Shown piece by piece: positions 1 to 9,561 of a stretch of 64,000 nt of DNA. A program made the position numbers and the translations under genes. The stretch is from assembly GCA_021464415.1 (NCBI GenBank), contig JAKCWG010000206.1, positions 40,172-104,171 of the forward strand, written 5' to 3'. How positions within the stretch are numbered: position 1 is the first letter of the stretch; the number at the start of each line of letters is the position of its first letter. This DNA comes from Lonicera japonica (Eukaryota; Streptophyta; Magnoliopsida; Dipsacales; Caprifoliaceae). A model generated the notes under the pieces. The model worked only from the letters and a program-made list of their open reading frames with translations, did no database searches and was not told where the DNA came from.

Positions 1-621
1 GAAGAGGAGAGGTATGATATGCTCCATGTGCTCCAGCCTAGCCCTCCATTCAATTCAATCCATGAGTATCATGAATTCTTGAATACACATAGATTCAAGG
101 ATAGAGCATGGAAGTTTAACATGAAGAAAGTTGAAGTAGGAAAACGTGAAGAAATCAGAATTATTTTATTTTATGTTGTTTTAAAATTAGTATCTTTACT
201 AGTACCTGATGATGTCATTGCTTACATCATGCATCGATGATTTCCTCGCTTACATAAGTCTTTAGTGATGTCATGGCTTAAGTCACTTGTAGTATGTGAG
301 AACAAATATGAGCCCTTAGATCGTAGTTGGTGGGATTGAATGTAGATCATTAGATGTATTTTGTAGCAACTATATATACCTCCCAATCACATTCCATTTG
401 CAGGCATCAAGAGTGAGTTTCATTAATAAAATTTGAGAGTTTTTAATTCTCTTGGTTCTTAAAGAACTATCGAACTTATCGAAATTTTTCGTGGCGTTCA
501 CATCTGACTTATCAATCGGCTCTTCCGTAATCGATTATGGCGTCTTTAACACACTAAGGCTTGCATCTCTTTATAGGTGTCGAGTCACGATTTCCCCATC
601 CCTAATTATTCCTTATACCAA
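1..621 (+). repeat. LTR-like sequence, left part, interrupted by the CACTA element
   Basis: No convincing protein is seen. A TATA-like ctatatatac near 370 is followed by a region that reads like a retroelement leader. The sequence up to 621 continues naturally at 5969 once the CACTA element is removed, because the CAA at 619-621 is repeated at 5969-5971. The left end lies outside the window, so LTR or internal status cannot be settled. I infer an old LTR retroelement fragment from style and context only. Confidence 0.35.
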
Positions 622-639
622 CACTACACCAAAACAGGG

Positions 640-840
640 AATTAGTAACGGTCATTTTTTTCTATCTGTAACGGTCTTAGTCCGTTACTATCCCGCCACA
701 TGTATAGTCCGTTACAGAATAAAGTAAAACCGTTACTACATTTAATTAACTAATTTCAAATATTCTTTTAATTTAGTAACGGTCTTAAAATTTGGTAGTA
801 ACGGTCAAAATTAAATAGTAACTGTTACTACATAAATTTA
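640..840. repeat. Left subterminal GTAACGG motif array of the CACTA element
   Basis: At least eight copies of TAGTAACGGTC or its complement GACCGTTACTA-like forms occur within about 200 bp of the left end, in both orientations. In En/Spm elements such subterminal motifs bind the TNPA protein. That function is inferred here; only the repetition is seen. Confidence 0.8.
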
Positions 841-892
841 ATTATTAATAATATTAAAAAATATTATATATTTTTATTTTTTTTAAAGTTAA

Positions 893-1110
893 CCCAAATC
901 TCCCAAATTTTCATCCCAAATTTTCATTCTCCCTCTCGCTAGGTTTATCTCTGGCCAAAATCCCCAAATATTCCCGCTGTTCTCTCTCGCCAAAACCCCC
1001 AAATTTTCATTCTCCCTCTCAGTTGGTGTCTCTCTCGCCAAAATTACCAAATATTCCCGCTGGTCACTCTCGCCAAAACCCCCAATATTCCCGATGGTCT
1101 CTCTTGTTAA
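893..1110 (+). repeat. Degenerate tandem repeats in the CACTA interior
   Basis: Segments such as ccaaatattcccgctg and ctctcgccaaaaccccc recur three to four times between 893 and 1110, giving a pyrimidine-rich, leader-like region just upstream of the VPS18-like exon. It could be the 5' untranslated region of a captured gene that expanded. No coding potential is recognised. Confidence 0.5.
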
Positions 1111-1171
1111 TCGTCGGTGCTCACCTCCTCCTACAATGCTTCGTAGTTTCAGAATTTTTTGACAAAAGCAG

Positions 1172-1291
1172 GTCTCAGTAAATGATGAAGGCCGAGATAT
1201 TTGGAAGGTGTACCTAAACGTAAAGGAGTATGCTGCAGCTTTGTAAAACTGTGGTGATCTGTTCCAGCGAGACCAAGTATACTTAGAGCAG
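1172..1291 (+). pseudogene. Captured exon of a VPS18-like vacuolar sorting gene
   Basis: A 40-codon exon-like block follows an AG (1170-1171) and precedes a GT donor (1292). It reads VNDEGRDIWKVYL, then KEYAAAL, a stop codon, and QRDQVYLEQ. This matches my recollection of the clathrin-heavy-chain-repeat region of plant VPS18, a core subunit of the HOPS/CORVET tethering complexes that act in vesicle fusion at the vacuole. The TAA after the AAAL motif, where the family has a coding residue, and the absence of neighbouring exons show that this is a non-functional captured fragment. I identified the family from memory of conserved words; a protein search would settle it. Confidence 0.68.
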
Positions 1292-2675
1292 GTAACAGGT
1301 TATCGAGTCCATTGCTTCTTGTTGAAAATCATATAATGTATATTATTATTATTATTGTTAGGTTATTAGGTATCTTTTGTTCTTCCCATAAATAAAGGGT
1401 TTTACAGATTTTGTCTTTAATTAGGATATGGTCTCATAGGCTATTAATTCCTATTTCGTCTTTTTATTTATTTTGCTTACTCATTGGAACCCTAATTTTC
1501 ATATATAAATATAGGTCCTTGGCTCTCAGTTTGAGTAATCCAAAGCCAAATAACAAAATTCTTCTCTTGTAAAGCTAAGGTCTAGTATAATTATAGCCTT
1601 ATAATGTGATAAGAGTTGTGGTGTTTGATAGAGTGTATTTGACCTTTTAGGCTTATTTGCTTTATTTGAGTGAGCTATGTGGCTTTTGACTTAAATTACT
1701 ACTGCAAGGTTTCTTAGATTGGTTAAGTCATCATTTATTGAATTTAAGGTTTCATTTTTTGTTAGTCTAGTGCTTATTTGTTATTTAGTAGAAAGCTATG
1801 TGGCTTTGGACTTAAATTACTACCGAAAGGTTTCTTAGTTTAGTTAAGTAGAAACTTTATTGTTCATATTGTTGATTTGGTTGACTACTGTAAGGCCTGA
1901 ATTATTTGGGAGATTCCGTAGGATTTTTTTGTTGCTTATCCTTTCTAGCTCTTAACAAGATCAAATCAAGTGAGCTCTACCACCATTATTAATTACTTAG
2001 TTCATTTAATATTTTAATTAGAGTAATTAATCATTGAATTTTTCATATAAATGTAGAGTTGATGCTTTTGGGTTTCATATCTTTGCTACTAACTGTTTGA
2101 GAAGCCTATTGCAAAGATATGTAATCCAAGGAGCAGGGTGAGATTTTTCTTCCATGCCAAAGCATGTCAACTGACTCTGAGGAAGAATTGAAATGTGAGG
2201 AACAGGTATGCAATATTCATTCCATTTAATTTCATTACGTTGTTGTTAAATAGTGCTCTTTATATATGTTAAAGATTAATTCATGTATAAAAATCCATTA
2301 ATATTGAATCTTTTTGTTTAGAATATCTTCCTTAGTCCATATTATAGTTCACAAGTTTTCATATATACTTATTAGTTTATATATTATATATTGAAATTAT
2401 ATATTTGAATTTAATTAATTAATTATATACATGTAGATCCACGGCGGTTCCAGCTCATTCATCAAACATCATTTGGGAGACGCCGCCTAATATTTTGGAG
2501 TGGCCGCCGGTTCCTTCATTTGCTGGTTAGTTATACTATACATATACATACACATATATGTATATATTGTTTTAGTTATTATATATACATATATATTTGA
2601 AATCAAACATTATTTGAGAGTACTAATTAATCAAGTTAATGCTAACCAAAGCCTTTTCTTTTATTGTTTATGCAG
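1292..2675 (+). other. CACTA interior between the two captured gene fragments
   Basis: The sequence is AT-rich and intron-like. A possible exon-like block ends at a donor near 2204, with upstream words STDSEEELKCEEQ in one frame. Another block lies near 2438-2525. Neither is recognised, and no transposase motif is seen. Confidence 0.4.
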
Positions 2676-3376
2676 GATTCTACAACTATTTTTGGCTACC
2701 CTTTATTCCATTAGTGGTATGCAAGCCAACTTGTACCTTCAAAAAAATAAGCATTTTAATTCAAGTTTGCACAGTTATATGATAAATTAATATAACTAAT
2801 AATACTGTGATTAGATTAATTAATAATGTTGATTGGACTTGCAGATGTTGTTGGTAGTTGGGACAAAGCTGCAAAGTATAATAACAAAGATGTGCTTAAA
2901 TAGCAATGCTAAATCTCTTGTAGTTATAGGAACTTCGCTTGTTAGGCCTGGTGACCATTTCTTCTGGTTTGGCAGACCAAACTACTTCTTCACCCCATGC
3001 ACTTTATTTTCTTTCAGGTATATAATCCCTTCCCCTTAATGCTTTTGATCAACTACTACCATCCTCATTAATGCTTTCTTAATTAACACCAATACTGCTG
3101 GGCTTTGCAGAACTCCTTTCAACATGCATTTTTTGCATGGACTTGGGTAAGAAATTTCAAGATTATAACTTTGATTGCACTAGTACCATAACTAGTCCTC
3201 TTTAAGCAAGAACGTACACTAACTTATACTTTTAACTTTTAAAACAGTACAAATTCGGGTCAAGATCATGCTTCCACCGAGAAACAGCAGATATTGTTAT
3301 AAGGATCACCACAGGTCTAGTTGTTCACATCCTTTGTCGCTATGTAATGCTTCCTCTTTACGCTTTGGTTACTCAG
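2676..3376 (+). pseudogene. Captured MLO-like gene fragment, four exons with introns
   Basis: Four exon blocks with AG/GT borders read as consecutive parts of an MLO protein: 2676-2716 (FYNYFWLPFIPL), 2845-3017 (VGTKLQSIITKM, then RPGDHFFWFGRPNYFF), 3111-3146 (NSFQHAFFAWTW) and 3248-3376 (YKFGSRSCFH, DIVIRITTG, LPLYALVTQ). MLO proteins are seven-transmembrane plasma-membrane proteins known from powdery-mildew susceptibility. The pieces cover the middle to late transmembrane region and keep the usual exon order. The N-terminus and the C-terminal calmodulin-binding tail are absent. Introns are retained, so capture was from genomic DNA, not cDNA. Each exon block is open in its frame, but nothing shows that the fragment is expressed as a protein. 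Confidence 0.85.
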
Positions 3377-5589
3377 GTACTTAATCACATTTTGGAAAAA
3401 AAGAAAGAAATTCCTTATTACAATTCAATTATCCTTTTTTAAAATTGTTGATTGTGAGGTTTAATATGTTACAGTGGTTCTTCTTCGCCTTCTTCCTTAT
3501 TTCTCTCAGTAGATCCTCCAACAGTGGTTCTCCTCATCCTCCTCCTCATCGCTCTTCAACCACCATTGCATTAACCTAGTGTTTTTTTCTGCTTGATGCC
3601 AAGTGCTGCGATATATAGACTTCCCAGATAATTAATAGCCAGTTTGCTCCAATTTTTGGATCTAATTTGTGAAACCTTATTTGATTACATTGTTAAACCT
3701 AACTTATTGTTTTGATTCATTACTCTTGGAATCCTTTGGTTTGATGTTCTGATTAATTTTTTTTTGTGTTCCATCTTCAAGCCCTGATCTATCTCTCCCT
3801 TTTTGCTTGGCTCCTTTGTTGGCCTTTTAATCAATTTTTGTTTATATTCATTTTTTCCTTTGCCTAATTTTTTTTTGAGTTCGATTGCCTTAATGATTTT
3901 TTTAAGTGGGGTTTCCTGTTCCACGTGAAAATTTCAAGGACAAGGTTACTTAAAATAAAATGACAAAGTTAGGACCTTTAAGATTGCAGATAATGCCAAA
4001 TTGGTTGATGGTTGCCATCGTCCTTAAGGTAAAATGTGACTAAAGTAATTTTAATTTAACAAGTTGTTACTCTCTTTCATTATGTTGATGCTAAGGATGA
4101 CTAGCTTCCTTCTTTGTGTAGCATGTGAATCCTCCTGTGCGGGCTAATGTTTTGTATCTAAACACTGAGTACTCATTTCCAATATCGTAAGTATTCATTA
4201 TTCTTTGAATGGATTCTTTCGCCACTCCATATGAATCTTGGTGAAAATAAATACTTGTGTAGTTAAATTATTTTGTTTACATAATGAGCAGAGCAATTGA
4301 CAAATTTGTCCATGCTTTCATTTTCAATCTTTGTAATACTTAATACATTTTTACATAAATGTGCAGAGGTTGAAACTGAAGCTCATGCTGTTAAAGTTGT
4401 TGCAGAGGTCGTTTGCCCATCTTCCTCTCTTGCTGCTCCATCTTCTTTCTTTCTCCGTTCTGGCAACATAAATAATCAACCATGAACCAAAAGGCCGACG
4501 TCCCCAAGGAGCTAAATGCCAAACAGAGAAAGGTCAGAGTTTGTTTTTTCTACATGGAGAAAGATTCAAACTTGCGTGTGTGGCTACTATAGGATTCTGT
4601 GTTGTGTTTTTTTTTGAGAAAAAAAGATGTTAGATTATTTTCTAATTTCCCAAGCACTGAAAAGTGTAGAACGGGATATTTGCAAAGTTGGAAAATGATT
4701 AGAGAAATGATTAATTTTTATGAGAAGTTGGAAAAAGAGATTGATTTGGTGAGATGTTTATAGTCATTTTAATATCTTTTTCCTTTAATTTTATTTCCCT
4801 AGCTTGTTAGTTATCTTTTTTAAATTTACACAGTAGTCTTGTGAATTAGGATCCTCCTTCTGAACAATTTCATAGTTGGCCTCTTTATTTCTCCGTGTCA
4901 CACACAAACACATAAACTATGGATCATTCTTTGAGCTTTTTCCACTTTACCTAGAATTCATTTTCCTTTGGGGAGGGTAAGAATTCAAGTTCCTAGAATT
5001 ACAAATCATTTATATTGTTTTTAAAGCTCTCATTTCTTCTCTCACATGTGGACATTCTTCCTTTGTCTCTAAAAAGAATGCACACAACTTGTTCTTTTTT
5101 GCTTATGAGTGTTTGTTGTTGTCTTTGCAGTCATGGCAGGTCTGGTACCAGAAGGTACCTTGGTTTGTAATGAGCTCACCAGAGAAGGGATCAATAATTC
5201 CACGTCAATGTGGAAAAGGAAGACCGAAAACTCGAGACCCTTTGCAATCTTTTCAAAACCCTAGACATCACCTAAAGTCTGTGAACACATGCCAAAAGGT
5301 TGAGTGACTATCTGACAAGAGGAGCCATGATCACATGCTCTTCGTTAGTTATTTTTCGTTAGGTTTCAATTTTAGTGGTTTTTGTATAGCATTATGGATC
5401 TTACATGGCAAGAATTGCAATAATCTTGTTTTATAATTGATTGAGGTTGTGTATAGCTAGGCTGACGTTGGGTAGCAGATACTTTAACTAGTTGCCCTGA
5501 GAGGAATTTGTACTACTACGTAACTGATTCCAACTACTGGGCTTGGGGGATGAAACAAATTTTTTAATTTTTTTTTATATAATTGGTGG
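3377..5589. other. Remaining CACTA interior with exon-like blocks of unknown origin
   Basis: Exon-like stretches with AG/GT borders occur near 3981-4027, 4122-4187 (words NPPVRANVLYLNTE), 4367-4480 and 5131-5307 (words WYQKVPWFVMSS). None is recognised. They could be exons of a third captured gene or of a decayed element gene. The rest is AT-rich with no recognisable coding. Confidence 0.35.
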
Positions 5590-5951
5590 TAGTAACGGTC
5601 AATATCCGTTACTGATTCCAGTAACGGTCCACAAAATTTGTCCGTTACTGTATATACAGTAACGGTTTTTGTGCGTTACAAGAAAGAATTTAAATAATAA
5701 TTAAATAAAATGTAGTAACGGTCTTTTAATTGTAGTAACGGACAAAAAGCATAACAAAAAATCAAATCCTCAACGGTCTTGAAAACGTCTGTCACGGTTA
5801 AAATCCGTTACAGTCATAATTATAGTAACGGTCTTTAATTAATTTCAGTAACGGTTTTTATCCGTTACTATGCCAACTGCCACGCCTAAATAGTAACGGA
5901 CATTTTGCGTTACTAAAATTTTTTGTAACGCAAAATGCCTGTTACAAAATG
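5590..5951. repeat. Right subterminal GTAACGG motif array of the CACTA element
   Basis: More than a dozen copies of GTAACGG or CCGTTAC occur in both orientations between 5590 and 5951. Some are arranged as short inverted pairs that could form hairpins. They match the motif of the left array. Confidence 0.82.
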
Positions 5952-5968
5952 CCTGTTTTGGTGTAGTG

Positions 5969-6339
5969 CAAGGTTCTTGCTTCCTTATAAGCAAAGAGTC
6001 AAGGTTTCCATCCATTCTTATTGTAGAAACGATCTTAGGACCGTCTTTGCTACTGGTTTCGCCACGTCGTTGGCAGGGTTCGTATCAATCTGATATCATG
6101 AAAGACTTGATTAAAACAAATTCTATAGGCTATAAAACCATACCTTTAAACAATAGGCAGGTGTAGTATATATACACAAAATAGTTCCCACAATATAGGG
6201 ATTACACAACGTTAGAATATGAGAGAAATAAGTTACAAAAAGATATGGTTTTATCCCTTTGTTTTGATAAGAGTCCATCTTATATTGAACTTTTGCAATG
6301 GATAAACTTCATTTTGAAACTTTTGTTATTAGCAACTTC
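5969..6339 (+). repeat. Right continuation of the LTR-like sequence split by the CACTA element
   Basis: This reads on from position 621 once the insertion is removed. The first 200 bp look like the same retroelement leader. The rest (6170-6339) is AT-rich with no gene seen. Confidence 0.35.
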
Positions 6340-6467
6340 TGTTGAGACTAAAAATCCCACATCGGTAATAAAGATCCTCATAAAGTAATATATAAGGTCT
6401 AAGGGCTACTCCACTCAGCTAGTTGGTTTTCGGTTGGATGCTCTTAACTCTTAATATGGTATTAGAG
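6340..6467 (+). mobile_element. TRIM-like LTR with adjacent primer-binding site
   Basis: A short LTR of about 117 bp starts TGTTGAGAC, contains the words cccacatcgg and agttggtttt, and runs directly into TGGTATTAGAG (6457-6467), a one-base variant of the methionine-initiator tRNA primer site. This arrangement is typical of terminal-repeat retrotransposons in miniature. No second LTR was found downstream, and a 25-bp segment beginning gtccatatgttaggg is duplicated just after it (near 6490 and 6518). I infer a broken element. Confidence 0.5.
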
Positions 6468-8049
6468 GGAAGGTCATACACACATAAAAAGTCCATATGT
6501 TAGGGTGTTGTAGCATAGTCCATATGTTAGGGTGTTGAAGCAAGACCAAGCACAAGCTTAAAGCAAACCTGAAAGATGTCATATCATTGATTCAAATATA
6601 ATAACCAAAACCTTTCCCTCTGAGTGTTTACCTGGATTTTAGTTATAAGCAGTAATTCTATTTGCATATGTCCTGCTTTCAAACAATATTTTAGAAGCCT
6701 TATGATAGTCTAAGATCAAGTGGTGCATTCCAGTAAGGTTTGGCAGAATGTATTAATATCATAACTGGAATGTAAATGCATTTTATTATGTCAAATAATG
6801 TCTCAGGCAAACATCAAAAAAGCAATATAAACATCTACCAAAATCCATAATCTTTTTTAGATGAGGGGGCTCATTTATGGTTTATCCCCTAATGACATCG
6901 TAGAACAACACATCTTAAAAAATAAAGATTAGCCCATGCATGCAGAGCTTCACAAATTAATGTTTTCAAAACCAATAAAACTATAAACAAGAGATTAATT
7001 CACCCTTCAAACTGAAACAACAATTGAACAAACCCACAAAGTTGCTTTGCAAGCCCGATTACTTATAAATATAACAAGGTAGTTATATTTAATATCCACT
7101 CTATTTATGGAATCATTAATCAATTTATAAATCGTTGGTCCCTGCAATGCTAGTATTCCTAGTTTGAAGCAGCCTTAAGAGTATACAAAACATAATGCAT
7201 TACTTATACAAATTGTTTTGTTCATGAAACAACAATACCATAAAACCATTTTTGTGCATCTTTGTCATAATTAAGTGAGTGGTTAACTGACTTGGTGAGA
7301 GTTGAAGTGAGTTGTTGACTGACTTGGTGCTTTACACCCTCCCTCATGCATAAAATCATGTTATAGAACTCCAAGGTAGAATTCCACCATAAAACGATGG
7401 TGTTATAGTGAGGGTGCCATGCTTCTTGTAATTAGCTCTTCACTTTAGTCCATATCTGATGTGGAAATCACACTTTATACGTACCATTTTTTCTTCTTCC
7501 ATAAGCAATGAAAGTAAATAAAATATTGCATATATTTCACTTTCCAACCCCCCCCCCCCCCCCCTCTCCTTTAATAACAGTAAATTTAATACCACTTCAT
7601 CCCAAATTAGAGTCAAATTGATTTGATAAACAGATCTATATGGGTGGCTATTGATTTATTCCAATATGGTTGGCCCAAATTTCTTCCAATATCTTGCAGT
7701 TAGTAGTAAGAAGCGTTCTTAATACTCCTAGGAATTTTCTTGTAATTGAAATAGTTTGAAGTCTATAGAAAAATGTAGTTCAGGGAAATATCTAGGAATC
7801 GAGCGTATTCTCTTGTACTCTATAAATAGGTGCATTTGTAAGCATTGTATGACAACGAGAGAAAAATATATATTCTTGCAAATAAAATTATTCTTGTAAG
7901 TATTTCCACATACACACAATGCACAATCACACAGTGATTCAAGCATGCTCTGTGGGTGATTCAAGCATGAGCGGTGGGTGCTTTGTTAAGTATATGGTAT
8001 ATTATCAAATAGTATTATACCTCAGCATCTTATCAAAATTCATTCCAAC
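6468..8049. other. AT-rich sequence without a recognised gene
   Basis: No ORF resembles a known protein. Landmarks are an imperfect direct repeat of a 19-bp word around actgacttggtg near 7275-7325 and a run of 17 C at 7548-7564. The last five bases, CCAAC at 8045-8049, are the target duplication of the copia element. Confidence 0.6.
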
Positions 8050-8282
8050 TGTGGACGAAATCAATTTGAATAATATTTAGATCTATAATTTATTCTGGTT
8101 TTATTGTATTATGAGCTATTAGGATAGTTGTCAGAAAATCTTTCCTTAGGAGTCATATATTATAGTGTTAATAGCCCATCATTTTAGGCACTTAATTGTT
8201 GGTTTTGTTTCTTTATTGTAATCTATTTATATATCCTTTCTCAATTTTTTCAATATACAAAAAAATATTGTATACATTCTCA
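8050..8282 (+). repeat. 5' LTR of the copia element
   Basis: The 233-bp LTR begins TGTGGACGAAATC and ends ATTCTCA directly before the primer site. It aligns along its whole length with 33393-33624 with roughly two dozen differences. Confidence 0.92.
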
Positions 8283-8295
8283 TGGTATTAGAGGC
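8283..8295 (+). other. Primer-binding site of the copia element
   Basis: TGGTATTAGAGGC lies immediately after the LTR. It differs by one base from the complement of the methionine-initiator tRNA 3' end used by most plant copia elements. Confidence 0.8.
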
Positions 8296-8317
8296 AAATG
8301 GCTAATATGTATCTTCC

Positions 8318-9060
8318 ATGGTTGATTCTGCCATTATCGAAGCTACTCACAGCGACCAAGCTGCGTTTGCCCAGTTTAGTCAAACTCAGGACGGATGCTT
8401 TGCTAACTCTTTTCAAGGAGGAGAGCATGGTGCCGTTCATATCACTGCCCATAAAATCAACGGCAAGAACTACTTGCAGTGGGCTCAGTCTGTCAAAATT
8501 ATCATCGGTGGTCGCGGCAAGTTGGGGTACATCACTGGAGAACTTGCTGCCCTTGATTCCACCGATCCAGCATATAAAAAAATGGCTGGCCGAGGACTCC
8601 ATTGGTCACGATTGGCTCATTAATTCTATGGAACCGAAGATCAGCTGACATAATCTCTGTTTCAAAACCACCAAGGACGTTTGGGATGCTGCCCTTCGAA
8701 TATCTTCTGATTTTACGCATCACCTTTTCAATGAGTGTGCCAACCATGACTCTCGACTTAATCGAAAGGGTGTGAACTTACGTGGTGTGATCACTATAAT
8801 CTTCATGGACATACCGGAGAGATTTGCTGGCAGTTTCATGAAAAAGCAACTAGTTTGGTCCCTCACTGACAATTCGAAGGAATAGATGGGAGATGAGTTG
8901 ACAGGACAGCCTATCAATGTAGTAGTACAAGGCTGGTATTCCTCCTTCCATTGGAGTCTCACCTCAAGTGCAAGTAGAACATTTATGCCGCATTTTCAAT
9001 TGGTCTTAACCACAAATCTCGTCATCCTCTAGTACTAATCTAGGATCATGTTCTATTGCT
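8318..9060 (+). pseudogene. copia gag, frameshifted
   Basis: The first ATG downstream of the primer site opens a 101-codon frame containing ITAHKINGKNYLQWAQSV and GYITGEL, the usual start of a plant copia gag (UBN2-like capsid domain). Near 8583 the frame shifts, and the next part (WLINSMEPKIS) runs in another frame to a stop near 8648. Gag-like words continue from about 8660 in broken frames. No zinc knuckle is intact. An inactive capsid gene. Confidence 0.75.
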
Positions 9061-9084
9061 CAATATGATAAATTTCACTTAGCC

Positions 9085-9561
9085 TTAAACTCTTCTGTTA
9101 GTCTTGAACTTTGGATCATTGATTCAAGTGCCTCTAATCACATGACGGGTTATATAATCTTTTTTTATCACATACTCCGTGTAAGAATAGGGCCACCGTT
9201 AAAATTGCATATGGTTATTTGTCTTCTATTGCAGGAATAAGGACCATTAGATTATCTCAGGATCTTACCCTTAAATCTGTCCTTCATGTTCCGTCATTAA
9301 AATGCAATTTAATTTCAGTTATTAAAGTTACTCATGACAATAATTGTGTTAAATTCATGTATTCTTCATGTTTTTTTTAGGAACTATCTATCATTAAGGA
9401 GGACAATTGGCAGTGCTAGGGTTCATGACGGACTTTATTTCTTTGAAGATACAAATAAAGGGGTTCTACAAACTCTTGTGTTGGACATTGCTTTTGTTTC
9501 TATTTCCAGCTATAGGGAAATTATGTTATGGCAATATAGACTTAGAAATCCCAACTTTGCT
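9085..9561 (+). pseudogene. copia protease and start of the pre-integrase domain
   Basis: Around 9100-9145 the words LWIIDSSASNHMTG match the copia aspartic protease active site, with the usual DSGAS changed to DSSAS, so catalysis is lost. Downstream are the protease C-terminal part and the pre-integrase words LWQYRLRNPNF, which end at the insertion point of solo LTR A at 9561 and continue at 13122. Confidence 0.75.

Larger units (their letters stand above)
622..5968. mobile_element. Non-autonomous CACTA (En/Spm) element, Pack-CACTA type
   Basis: The element is 5347 bp and bounded by 17-bp perfect terminal inverted repeats, CACTACACCAAAACAGG at 622-638 and its reverse complement at 5952-5968. 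It is flanked by the 3-bp duplication CAA (619-621 and 5969-5971), as expected for CACTA elements. Both subterminal regions carry many copies of a GTAACGG motif in both orientations. No TNPA/TNPD (TNP2) transposase coding is visible, so it would need a transposase supplied in trans. The interior instead holds intron-containing pieces of cellular genes (VPS18-like and MLO-like). The orientation of the element is not determined; the captured fragments read on the plus strand. Confidence 0.92.

Noticed and set aside
7548..7564. Run of 17 C (and 12 C at 15116-15127)
   Set aside because: Homopolymers without further structure; lengths are probably sequencing-sensitive.
8298..8648. 116-codon frame at the start of the copia gag
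   Set aside because: It overlaps the true gag frame (8318 on). Only its last part matches gag, which reflects a frameshift, not a separate gene.
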